This document shows, piece after piece, positions 35,486 to 43,087 of a stretch of 64,000 bases of DNA (the stretch's first letter is position 1; every line of letters starts with the position of its first letter). Made by a program: the position numbers and the translations under genes. Location of the stretch: the NCBI RefSeq assembly GCF_964187635.1, contig NZ_CAXLMO010000001.1, positions 1-64,000 of the forward strand. Reading direction: 5' to 3'. The DNA comes from Seribacter sulfatis. Its GTDB lineage: Bacteria > Verrucomicrobiota > Verrucomicrobiia > Opitutales > Seribacteraceae. The notes beneath the pieces are model-generated. The model saw only the letters and a list, made by a program, of their open reading frames with translations, was not told the DNA's origin and made no database searches.

Positions 35486-35525
35486 AGAATTGTATTTTAT
35501 AAGAATATGTGGTGGATTAAAAATT

Positions 35526-35552
35526 ATGCTAGAATGTTAGCATTGTAGGGAG
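35526..35552 (+). promoter_or_regulatory. ftsK leader: inverted repeat over a TAGAAT box, and ribosome binding site
   Basis: ATGCTA (35526-35531) and TAGCAT (35538-35543) flank six bases and overlap a -10-like TAGAAT. GGGAG at 35548-35552 is a clear Shine-Dalgarno, 4 bases before the ftsK ATG, notable because most genes here lack one. No convincing -35 box was found, so the operator/promoter reading is weak. Confidence 0.35.
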
Positions 35553-35556
35553 TTGA

Positions 35557-38163
35557 ATGACTAAAGCAATTATTGAAAAACAAGTTGGCATTAAGAAGGC
35601 AACTCCTGAAAAGCAAGCAACCTTAGGTTTTGTTTTTGGTATTATTTCTATTTTGAGTTTTGTTTCACTTTGTGATTACGACCCAGGTAGCTTTCATTCA
35701 TCACCCCCTACGCAAAACTCACCGTTATTGGGACAAGTTGGATTATCCTTAGCAAGTAATATTCTCGGTATTTTTGGCATTTCTGCATGGTTGTTGCCTT
35801 GGCTTTTTGGAACTTTATCCTTTCTTTCGTTTAGAAAAACTCAAAATAAAGAGAAACTGAGCAAATTTGTAACAATTGCATTATCAATTCTTTCAATTTG
35901 TATTTTAGCCAATATTCGTGATGTTCAAATTCGCGAAGACGGTAAGAGTAGTCTTTTTAATCCTAACATTTATGTTCATGGCGCTGGAGGTTCTGTTGGT
36001 GCCTTCATATATTCAGGTCAACCGATAAGCTCTCAACCGGAGGAGCAGGTTGGCGGATTTTTAAGACTATGGCTGGGTAGTTTAGGGGCAACGATGTTGG
36101 CACTTTGTATTCTGTTTTTTTGCCTTTCCATTCACTTCTCTTTCTCACCACTCCAGTTTTTTCTGACTCGTATAAAAATAGGGAAAGAATTTTTGAAACA
36201 AAATGGAGCGGAAAGCAGCAAGGAAACTCAAACCAAAGAGCCTAAAGAGAAAAATGTTCCAGATGAGATCGAGGTGTCCAATAAAGAGGACAAAAAGAAA
36301 AAATGGAAACTCCCTTGGAGTTCAGATGATGGGGACGAAGATTTGTTATTTGGTGATGTTTCTAAAGAGAATTCCAGTGAAAAATCTCCGGTAAAAGTTA
36401 AAGCTGTCAATACTGATTCGGTAAGGAGTGGGCCTGACGAAAAGAAAAGTAACAAAATCGAACCAACTATTTCTCAAGAACCTGAAGCAAAGAAACCCAT
36501 CGATATACCTATTGAAAAAATTGAACCGATTGTTGATACTACTGGGCAAGATTCGAATTCAGAAACGAATGAAGGTATGGAAGGTTTCAAGGTAGTTAGA
36601 GCTGCCAAAACTGAAAAAGCAGGCGATCTATTTCCCGAGAGAAAAGGCGATTATCATTTTCCCCCCATGGAGTTACTAATGGAACCTCCGGAAGAAGAAG
36701 CGATTGGAGATGATGATCACATTCTGAAAGCAAAAAGACTTCAAGACACTTTAAGGGAATTCAAAATTGAGGTTGAAATGGGCGAAGTACATACTGGCCC
36801 GGTTATAACAAGATACGATTTACATCCTGCCGCTGGTGTACGCGTTGAAAAAATTGCTAATTTGGACAAGAATTTAGCGATGGCATTAAAAGCTGAAAGC
36901 GTGCGCATCCTTGCACCCGTGCCCGGGAAGGGTTGCGTTGGCATTGAGGTTCCTAATGCAACACCGATGCCTGTATGTATGAAGGAAATACTGCAGTCAA
37001 AAGCTTGGCATGAGGCAGGTGCAGAGATACCCATTGTTTTAGGAAAAGAAGCGAGCGGAAGACCGCTAGTTGCTGATCTTACTAAAATGCCGCATTTGCT
37101 TGTCGCTGGCTCAACTGGTTCAGGAAAAACCGTATGTATAAATGCAATAATTGCTTCCTTATGTTACCATTCCAGCCCAGAAGATGTCCGCTTCATCATG
37201 GTTGACCCGAAGATAGTCGAAATGAAGGTTTATAATGATTTACCTCATATGTTGATACCTGTTGTAACGGAGCCAAAAAAAGTTCCAGGTGCATTAAAGT
37301 GGCTTTTAATCGAAATGGAGAGGCGGTACCAAATCTTTTCCAAAATCGGCGTTCGGAATATTGCTGGATTCAACGCGAAAATACTCAAAGATAAGGCAGA
37401 AAAAGAGAAAGCTCAATTATTGGACGCACTAATGACTCCAGAGGAACGTGCGGCACTTAGTTCAATTGAAGTGCCCAGGGATGATGATGCCCTCGAGATA
37501 CCAGAAAACAAGCTTCCATACATTGTTTGTATAATTGATGAATTGGCAGATTTGATGATGGTTGCTCAGGCTGATGTAGAGACTGGTATTGCCCGCCTTG
37601 CACAACTTGCGCGAGCTGCCGGAATCCACCTAATAATAGCTACGCAAAGACCCTCGGTTAATGTCATAACGGGTGTGATCAAGGCAAATTTGCCTAGTCG
37701 TATATCCTTTCGAGTTGCTTCTTATCGGGACAGTATGACTATTTTGGACGGCAAGGGTGCAGAGGCTCTGATCGGTAAGGGTGATATGTTATTCATTCCT
37801 CCAGGTAGTTCAACCTTTGCGAGAGCGCAGGGTGCTTTTGTGAGTGATGATGAAATTAATGGAATAGTTGATTTTCTTAAAATTAACGGACCTCCACAGA
37901 TTATAGAAGAAGTCAGGGACCAAATCGATTCAGCCGGAGAAGAGGACGTTCTTGGAGGGAGCGACGATTCTGATGATGATCCAATGACCAAAAAAGCAAT
38001 TGAGATCATTCGTTCAACGAAGAGAGCATCCACTTCTAATTTACAACGGAAATTAAGTATTGGTTATAATCGAGCGGCACGTATTATGGATGATCTTGAA
38101 GACCGGGGATTGGTCGGCCCGGATGTGGCAGGTCAAGGAAGAGAAATTTTAATGGATTTATGA
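35557..38163 (+). CDS. ftsK: FtsK/SpoIIIE DNA translocase
   Basis: FtsK is a septum-anchored hexameric ATPase that clears chromosome dimers and terminus DNA during division; it is 868 residues. Four membrane helices lie in the first 210 residues. An acidic/Lys-rich linker follows (about 215-360), then the alpha/beta motor with Walker A GSTGSGKT (518-525) and the IIDELADLMM Walker B block. The C-terminal winged-helix gamma domain (about 808-868, ending in GREILMDL) reads polarity sequences. A charged insertion around LKDKAEKEKAQLLDALMTPE extends the motor. The start is ATG 35557 with GGGAG upstream. Confidence 0.95.
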   Translation: MTKAIIEKQVGIKKATPEKQATLGFVFGIISILSFVSLCDYDPGSFHSSPPTQNSPLLGQVGLSLASNILGIFGISAWLLPWLFGTLSFLSFRKTQNKEKLSKFVTIALSILSICILANIRDVQIREDGKSSLFNPNIYVHGAGGSVGAFIYSGQPISSQPEEQVGGFLRLWLGSLGATMLALCILFFCLSIHFSFSPLQFFLTRIKIGKEFLKQNGAESSKETQTKEPKEKNVPDEIEVSNKEDKKKKWKLPWSSDDGDEDLLFGDVSKENSSEKSPVKVKAVNTDSVRSGPDEKKSNKIEPTISQEPEAKKPIDIPIEKIEPIVDTTGQDSNSETNEGMEGFKVVRAAKTEKAGDLFPERKGDYHFPPMELLMEPPEEEAIGDDDHILKAKRLQDTLREFKIEVEMGEVHTGPVITRYDLHPAAGVRVEKIANLDKNLAMALKAESVRILAPVPGKGCVGIEVPNATPMPVCMKEILQSKAWHEAGAEIPIVLGKEASGRPLVADLTKMPHLLVAGSTGSGKTVCINAIIASLCYHSSPEDVRFIMVDPKIVEMKVYNDLPHMLIPVVTEPKKVPGALKWLLIEMERRYQIFSKIGVRNIAGFNAKILKDKAEKEKAQLLDALMTPEERAALSSIEVPRDDDALEIPENKLPYIVCIIDELADLMMVAQADVETGIARLAQLARAAGIHLIIATQRPSVNVITGVIKANLPSRISFRVASYRDSMTILDGKGAEALIGKGDMLFIPPGSSTFARAQGAFVSDDEINGIVDFLKINGPPQIIEEVRDQIDSAGEEDVLGGSDDSDDDPMTKKAIEIIRSTKRASTSNLQRKLSIGYNRAARIMDDLEDRGLVGPDVAGQGREILMDL

Positions 38164-38220
38164 AATCTCAGCTTGCTAATTTGTTAGAAGAAAGAAAAAC
38201 TAGACTTCTTAAAATTTAAT

Positions 38221-39006
38221 ATGGCAATAGGGCAAAAATTAGAAGAGGCAAGAAACCGCAAGGGTATTTCACTCCGAGAGGCATCGGAGAGTACTAAAAT
38301 TCGGGGTGATTACTTAAGTGCAATGGAAGCAAGTTCTTTCGATATAGACCTCCCCGAAGTGTACTTGCGTGGATTCGTAAAGTTATACGCTCGGTTTCTA
38401 GATTTAGATCAAGAATCTATTTTAGCAGATTTGGACTTAGAATTAGGCAAAGTATCTGGCAAAACTGCCAGAAAGTCTCTCGGTTCGATCGCTAATACTG
38501 AAGTTTCTGAAAATTCAGATTTTGCTAAATCTACTTCAACTGGAAGTTCTTCACCAAGTAAATACGATTCTAATTTGTCAAAACCAATATTTTTCGCGAT
38601 TGGTTTGGTAGCAATAGTTCTTTTAATTGTGGGTATACTATATCTTACTTTTTCCGGAGAATCAGAAATATCACCCAAGGGGGCTAATGAAAATTCTACT
38701 ATTCAGGAAGTGACTGTGAACCCGTTGTCTGTTCCTCTTTTGAAAGAGGGCGAAAATCCATCGGATATCTTTACACTTAAATTAGCCGCTATCGGACCAA
38801 TTGAATTATTAATTATTGATGACCAAGGGGAGGGCACATTGAGGGATTTTAAAAACTTGGATACTGGTTGGGAGTACCAAATGAAAATTGCGAAATCTTT
38901 TCGATGTCATTGTTCAAATCTAGAAAATTTAAGATTTGCAATCGATGACGGAAAAGAAAAACAAATCGATTCAAGTGGTGCCGGCAACTTTAGCTGGAGT
39001 CCATGA
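38221..39006 (+). CDS. RodZ-like helix-turn-helix membrane protein
   Basis: This 261-residue bitopic protein has an N-terminal HTH_25 domain (about 1-75: IGQKLEEARNRKGISLREAS, then LPEVYLRGFVKLYARFLDLD). A Ser-rich linker precedes one membrane helix (123-145) and a periplasmic beta domain of the DUF4115 kind. RodZ links MreB to the cell wall machinery in rod-shaped cells; the domain order matches, but the C-terminal part is shorter and no mreB gene is near. It follows ftsK by 57 bp and may share its message, giving a division/cell-shape pair. Confidence 0.75.
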   Translation: MAIGQKLEEARNRKGISLREASESTKIRGDYLSAMEASSFDIDLPEVYLRGFVKLYARFLDLDQESILADLDLELGKVSGKTARKSLGSIANTEVSENSDFAKSTSTGSSSPSKYDSNLSKPIFFAIGLVAIVLLIVGILYLTFSGESEISPKGANENSTIQEVTVNPLSVPLLKEGENPSDIFTLKLAAIGPIELLIIDDQGEGTLRDFKNLDTGWEYQMKIAKSFRCHCSNLENLRFAIDDGKEKQIDSSGAGNFSWSP

Positions 39007-39150
39007 TTGAATTTAAAGGTCGGTTTGCCTTTAGAATATATGGTTTGTTACTGTAGTTAAAAAATTACAGAATTAATGGTAACATAATTCGTATTTAATT
39101 AAGAGAAGACCATCAAAGAGGACTATTTGTTTGATTAGAGTAGGTCTGGA

Positions 39151-40305
39151 CTAATCATCCATGAATGCTTTCTTTGCAAACCAAAACCATGTATTCCCTT
39201 TTGTAATTGCTGAGAATTCAATCTTCGCAAGTGAGTCGTCATTTTTAGTAAGCCGAACGGCAACATCTTTTACGTTTTGATTGTCTATAATGTTGCTGAT
39301 TGCTTCTCTTGCTATATCGAGATCTTGAGGGCATATGAAGTTTAAGAAAGGCTTTCCCTTCAAAATATCTACAGAATATCCCAGGAAATCTGACCATGCG
39401 GAATCATTTCCGTGAAAGATGATTTCTCCGTCTATAATTTCCATTGTTCCTGAAAAGTCAGAATCGGAAGATAGACCATCAAGGGTAAATGTTTTTGTCT
39501 CTACTGGTACAGAGCCTTTTTGGGACAGTTTGAAATTTTGGTAGTGCTTTGGTGTTATATCGATTCTTTTCTTAAACGCTCGATGGAAGTAATGAACACT
39601 TTCAAATCCACATGCTACGGATACCTGCTTGACGCTTACCTTAGTGGTGGAGAGCATTTTCTTGGCTTGTGAGATTCTAGTTTTGATTAAATCTTCTGTT
39701 GGGCTGGTTTTGAACTCCTGCTTGTATAATGATGCAAACCGACTGCTACTGAGGCTAAGTTTTTCAGCCATTTTTTTGATCGTCCATGGAAGATGAAAAG
39801 TTTCGTGTACTTCCGATCGCAAGTCCCGTAGTTTTTGGGAGTGGTCTGGCATAGATAATACAAAATCTTGCTTCGAGAAACGAATAATTTTAGTGAGTAA
39901 TTCGTCAAGCGTGCATGCTACTACTCGATCCCACATCATATCTAGTGCACGACATTCCTTCGATATTTTTTCTAAAAGTGCATCGATAAAATAGGACTGA
40001 AGTGGGGAATGAATTTCGTTTGTTTCAAACCCGACTTGATTTACTAAACGTGAGGCATCGGATCCTTTAAATGCAAGCGAATCATAATTCCATTGTTCGC
40101 CTTTACTTTTAATGTAATGAGGGAAACCCGGTGCAATTAAAATACAATCACCTGCGGTTACATCGTGAAGTCCAATTTTAGTTTTAACTAGAACAGGATT
40201 TTTGAAAAAGTATAAGGTATACTCTCTTTTTCCCTTTGCTAGATCTATTATATCAGTACTCTTTTGTTTTACGGCGATATCACAGGCAGTAATTCTAATT
40301 TTCAT
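39151..40305 (-). CDS. AraC-family regulator with C-terminal PAS domain
   Basis: This 384-residue transcription factor has an unusual order. A cupin-type sensory domain (about 20-85) and a helical linker precede a central AraC double helix-turn-helix (about 160-262, including ACGFESVHYFHRAFKKR), and a PAS domain (about 285-384, with SAWSDFLGYS and FICPQDLDIAREA) follows. AraC proteins usually end with the DNA-binding domain. The ligand is unknown. The gene stands alone: 144 bp separate it from the RodZ-like gene, and a 445-bp gene-free region lies upstream. A 14-bp palindrome 16 bp upstream of its start could be its own operator. Confidence 0.82.
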   Translation of the reverse strand: MKIRITACDIAVKQKSTDIIDLAKGKREYTLYFFKNPVLVKTKIGLHDVTAGDCILIAPGFPHYIKSKGEQWNYDSLAFKGSDASRLVNQVGFETNEIHSPLQSYFIDALLEKISKECRALDMMWDRVVACTLDELLTKIIRFSKQDFVLSMPDHSQKLRDLRSEVHETFHLPWTIKKMAEKLSLSSSRFASLYKQEFKTSPTEDLIKTRISQAKKMLSTTKVSVKQVSVACGFESVHYFHRAFKKRIDITPKHYQNFKLSQKGSVPVETKTFTLDGLSSDSDFSGTMEIIDGEIIFHGNDSAWSDFLGYSVDILKGKPFLNFICPQDLDIAREAISNIIDNQNVKDVAVRLTKNDDSLAKIEFSAITKGNTWFWFAKKAFMDD

Positions 40306-40750
40306 AATTTAGTTAAAATGTAAGTTAAAACTTAAACTTATATGCAGGGAGCATAATAAGTCAACTTTCTTAAATTGCCATCATGTGGCAGAGCTTAATC
40401 GGAGTAAAATTCTCTTTTAGGATAATTTTTTATTAGTTCCGCCTCTCGTCATAGGTGCTGAAATTAATTATATTCACAAATATACTATTGATTATGGGTT
40501 GTTGGGAGGTAGATGGATATAGGTAATTTCACTGTATACTAAGATGAAAGTAATCTTGGAAGCCGTACAAATAAACAATTATCTTTGAAGAATATTATTG
40601 AAATTAAGTGCACCTCTCCGGATGAGAAATCAGCACAACTTCCAAGGCTTACAGATACATAATATTTAGTGAGTCAAATGCAAGAGGTGCAAGTTTAGTT
40701 CTTGCGACATCTTCGGTTGCGCTAAATGGGGGAAGTATCTTCAGGAAAGA
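40306..40750. other. 445-bp region without a recognisable gene
   Basis: No open frame with convincing coding character was found on either strand; the longest Met-initiated frames are under 20 codons. It contains a palindrome next to the AraC start (40321-40334) and a distant inverted repeat, TGCACCTCT (40609-40617) with AGAGGTGCA (40683-40691). A 41-codon stop-to-stop stretch (40626-40751, containing ARGASLVLATSSVALNGGS) looks faintly like a repeat-adhesin remnant but is interrupted by stops upstream. It may be decayed sequence. Confidence 0.4.
40321..40334. promoter_or_regulatory. Palindrome upstream of the AraC-PAS gene
   Basis: TAAGTTAAAACTTA is a perfect 14-bp palindrome 16 bp upstream of the AraC-type start codon. 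Many AraC regulators control their own promoter, so an operator is plausible. In such AT-rich DNA it could also arise by chance. Confidence 0.3.
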
Positions 40751-41053
40751 TTAATTATCCGCATTGGGATCGACGCATTTGGGGCCTTTCAATGCGTCAA
40801 TTTGGCCAACGATTTGAGGATGATTTTCCGCTTCTTCGTTGAGGCTAACCCACTCTTGTAATTCATCAGGAACATCCATGTCAGGGAAAATTGCCTCTAC
40901 AGGGCATTCGTCCATGCATGCGTTGCAATCAATGCAAGTTTCTGGGTTTATGTAAAGTCGATCGGGTAGTTCATGGAATGCGTCAACTGGGCAAACAGAG
41001 ACACAACTCGTAAATTTACAGTCAACACATTTTTCGGTTACAACATAAGTCAT
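40751..41053 (-). CDS. fdxA: 7Fe ferredoxin (3Fe-4S/4Fe-4S), FdxA type
   Basis: This is a small soluble electron carrier, 100 residues. It aligns with Azotobacter FdI. The 3Fe-4S ligands are Cys9, Cys17 and the last Cys of the second motif; the 4Fe-4S ligands are Cys21 and the CIDCNAC triplet. The N-terminal motif is CxxCx4Cx3CP, and the position equivalent to FdI Cys24 is Ala. The C-terminal tail after FPDMDVPDELQEW is family-typical. It follows the glutaredoxin-like gene by 29 bp on the same strand, so the two are likely co-expressed. The redox partner is not known. Confidence 0.9.
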   Translation of the reverse strand: MTYVVTEKCVDCKFTSCVSVCPVDAFHELPDRLYINPETCIDCNACMDECPVEAIFPDMDVPDELQEWVSLNEEAENHPQIVGQIDALKGPKCVDPNADN

Positions 41054-41082
41054 GTTTACAAATTAGTTTTAGTTTTGTTAAA

Positions 41083-41433
41083 TTAAAAAAAGCGAACAGG
41101 TGAGCCTTCTTGTGCTTCTTTTGCTTGCCTTGCATGCTCTTCGTCGGAGCATGGGGAGTTAGTTGGTACATTTGCCTCGTTTGAAGTTGAATTAACAAGT
41201 TTGTTACTAAGAAGATAGTTTTCCACTTCTTCACCGCTCACATCGGCAAGCATTATACCGTCAACTTCTACGCAGGGAGAAAGTGGTTGAGAAGACTTTT
41301 CTACCATTTCCGCGTATATTGCTTGGTTGTTGATAATATCGAGATCTTCGTATTCTAATGAATATTTATCCATTATCGCACGAACTCCCATGCTCCAACC
41401 GCACTGAGGTTTTAGGTATGCTTTTATTTTCAT
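41083..41433 (-). CDS. Monothiol glutaredoxin-like protein
   Basis: This 116-residue protein has a thioredoxin-fold glutaredoxin domain in residues 1-80. The active site is CGWS (Cys11, with Ser in place of the second Cys), the cis-Pro segment is QPLSPCVEVDG, and GEEVENYL follows. Monothiol glutaredoxins often handle Fe-S clusters with glutathione. A polar C-terminal extension (about 82-116, containing one further Cys) is not part of the usual fold. It sits immediately upstream of the 7Fe ferredoxin, which fits an Fe-S-linked role. It is divergent from the membrane protein gene at 41477 across 43 bp. Confidence 0.82.
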   Translation of the reverse strand: MKIKAYLKPQCGWSMGVRAIMDKYSLEYEDLDIINNQAIYAEMVEKSSQPLSPCVEVDGIMLADVSGEEVENYLLSNKLVNSTSNEANVPTNSPCSDEEHARQAKEAQEGSPVRFF

Positions 41434-41476
41434 ACTAATTTTAATAAATAAAAAATTTCAAAATAGCAAATACAAG

Positions 41477-42331
41477 GTGAACTTTACTAAAACGAGGTAT
41501 ATATTTTGGAAATTTTCGGAATACCTTAACATTTTAAGTTTAGATGCCCCTTTGGTAGTTCTCGTATGGCAGGACTTTTTTGCTGATATTTTAGAAGTTG
41601 AACTAACTTATTCAAATAGGTTAGTTTTTTTACTTTCTGTTTGGCTAGCCTACAGTGCTGACCGAATATTAGAATGCGTAGGCGCAAAGTCGGGAAGGAA
41701 ATTATTTAAAAGACATTTGTTTTTTTATCAAAACTACAAACAATTTGGTTTTGTTTGGGGTGTCGTTTTATCTGTTTCTGTTCTATTGACTTGTTTGAAT
41801 TTTGAACGAACAGAAGTCTTTTACTGTTTGGGTCTTTTATCTATCGTTTTGGTAAATCAAGTCTGGAGTTTTTATGAACCACGGTTTTTTTTTAAATTAA
41901 TTTCCAAATCTCTTCGAACTTCAATTATTTTAACCATCGGATGTGTATTTTTACCCGTTATTTTGTGCGAGGGATTAAAAGTAAATAATTATCTATTGAT
42001 TTTTTTGATCACTCACCTGTTTTGGATTAATTGTGCGTTAAGCAAGTCATGGGAGTATGAAACCCTTGATTTAAAAAAACCTTCTCTCATTCCCTTTTTG
42101 AAGAATCAAAACTTTTATAGTGAAATTTGTGTACTTACACTATTACTATCGTCAGTAAATCTATGCCTCTATTTTTTCAACATCCATATAGAGATTATCT
42201 CTTTGAGTTTAATTCTTACAGTTTATTTTTTTATTATATTTTTAATAAAATCGAAAATGTGTAAGATACAAAAAATAATTTTATTGGATCAATTTTATTG
42301 GATTATTCCCTTATGTTATAGTTTTGTGTAA
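41477..42331 (+). CDS. Polytopic membrane protein, possibly UbiA-superfamily-like
   Basis: This 284-residue protein has about eight hydrophobic helices, starting at GTG 41477. The segment VWLAYSADRILE resembles the first Asp-rich region of UbiA-type prenyltransferases but lacks the NDxxDxxxD motif. A second acidic patch, SKSWEYETLD, falls near where the second would be. These are too degenerate to claim catalysis. A class I methyltransferase of UbiE/MenG-like appearance begins 5 bp after the stop, which makes an isoprenoid or quinone-type lipid modification an attractive but unproven idea. Alternatives are a non-enzymatic membrane protein of unknown family. Confidence 0.55.
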   Translation: MNFTKTRYIFWKFSEYLNILSLDAPLVVLVWQDFFADILEVELTYSNRLVFLLSVWLAYSADRILECVGAKSGRKLFKRHLFFYQNYKQFGFVWGVVLSVSVLLTCLNFERTEVFYCLGLLSIVLVNQVWSFYEPRFFFKLISKSLRTSIILTIGCVFLPVILCEGLKVNNYLLIFLITHLFWINCALSKSWEYETLDLKKPSLIPFLKNQNFYSEICVLTLLLSSVNLCLYFFNIHIEIISLSLILTVYFFIIFLIKSKMCKIQKIILLDQFYWIIPLCYSFV

Positions 42332-42336
42332 ATATT

Positions 42337-42966
42337 ATGAGTTTTGATCACATTGCGCCTATTTATAACATCGGAGAAAATATTTTCTTTGGAAATCAAT
42401 TAAATTTAGCGAGGACGGTTTTCACCGATGAGTTGATGAATTCCCATTCGGTACTTTTATTGGGGGAGGGGAGAGGGAAATTTCTCCAGGAATTGCTTGC
42501 GATTAATCATAACTGTTCTGTAACAATCGTTGATTCATCTTCAAGGATGATTCGCTACCAAAAATCAAAAGTTTCGAAGGCTAACTTCGATCGCGTTAAT
42601 TTCCACTGTGTTTCAATTGAAACTTTTTCAACCAATCAAAAATTTGATCTGATATGTTCATTTTTCTTTTGGGATTGTTTTACAGTCCAACAGATCAATA
42701 AGTTAGTACCATCTTGTAGTACACTTTTATTAACAAAAGGCTTATGGATTACCAGTGATTTTATTGATTTAATGAATCATAAAAACTATGTTAATTATTT
42801 TAAAATCCGATTATTATATTTATTCTTTCATTTAACTACCGGAATTCGTGCATGGCGTGTAGAACCATTCAGAAATTTTGCCCAAGAAAATGGTCTTCGT
42901 TTATTGAAAACTGATGAAACTAAGAAAAATTTCATCTGTACAGAACTTTATCAAAAGATAATCTAA
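42337..42966 (+). CDS. Class I SAM-dependent methyltransferase
   Basis: This 209-residue soluble methyltransferase has an N-terminal FDHIAPIYN element as in UbiE/MenG-like enzymes. The SAM-binding motif I is VLLLGEGRGKFL, in which the normal GxGxG reads GEGRG, followed by the acidic loop VTIVDSSSRMI. The motif around DLICSFFFWDCF occupies the post-I/II position. The substrate is unknown. It lies 5 bp after the polytopic membrane protein, so the two probably act together. It is followed by 121 bp containing the gltB promoter candidate. Confidence 0.75.
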   Translation: MSFDHIAPIYNIGENIFFGNQLNLARTVFTDELMNSHSVLLLGEGRGKFLQELLAINHNCSVTIVDSSSRMIRYQKSKVSKANFDRVNFHCVSIETFSTNQKFDLICSFFFWDCFTVQQINKLVPSCSTLLLTKGLWITSDFIDLMNHKNYVNYFKIRLLYLFFHLTTGIRAWRVEPFRNFAQENGLRLLKTDETKKNFICTELYQKII

Positions 42967-43032
42967 TTGTGATTTTCGGTCTAAAATTCTTGACCACTAC
43001 TAGCCTAACTACAAAATAGATCGTTCTGTTGC

Positions 43033-43060
43033 TTGATGAGCTGGTTATATAGAATATACT
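43033..43060 (+). promoter_or_regulatory. Candidate sigma-70 promoter for gltBD
   Basis: TTGATG (43033-43038) and TATACT (43055-43060) are separated by 16 bp and lie 28 bp before the gltB start. This places a transcription start near 43067. Both boxes match the consensus at four to five of six positions. Confidence 0.45.
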
Positions 43061-43087
43061 AACAGTTCACACTAAACTTTTTTAAAT

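Noticed and set aside
39051..39070. Small hairpin after the RodZ-like gene (39051-39058 with 39063-39070) as a terminator
   Set aside because: The stem is AT-rich with a G-U pair and no T tract follows on either strand; the evidence is too weak to list.
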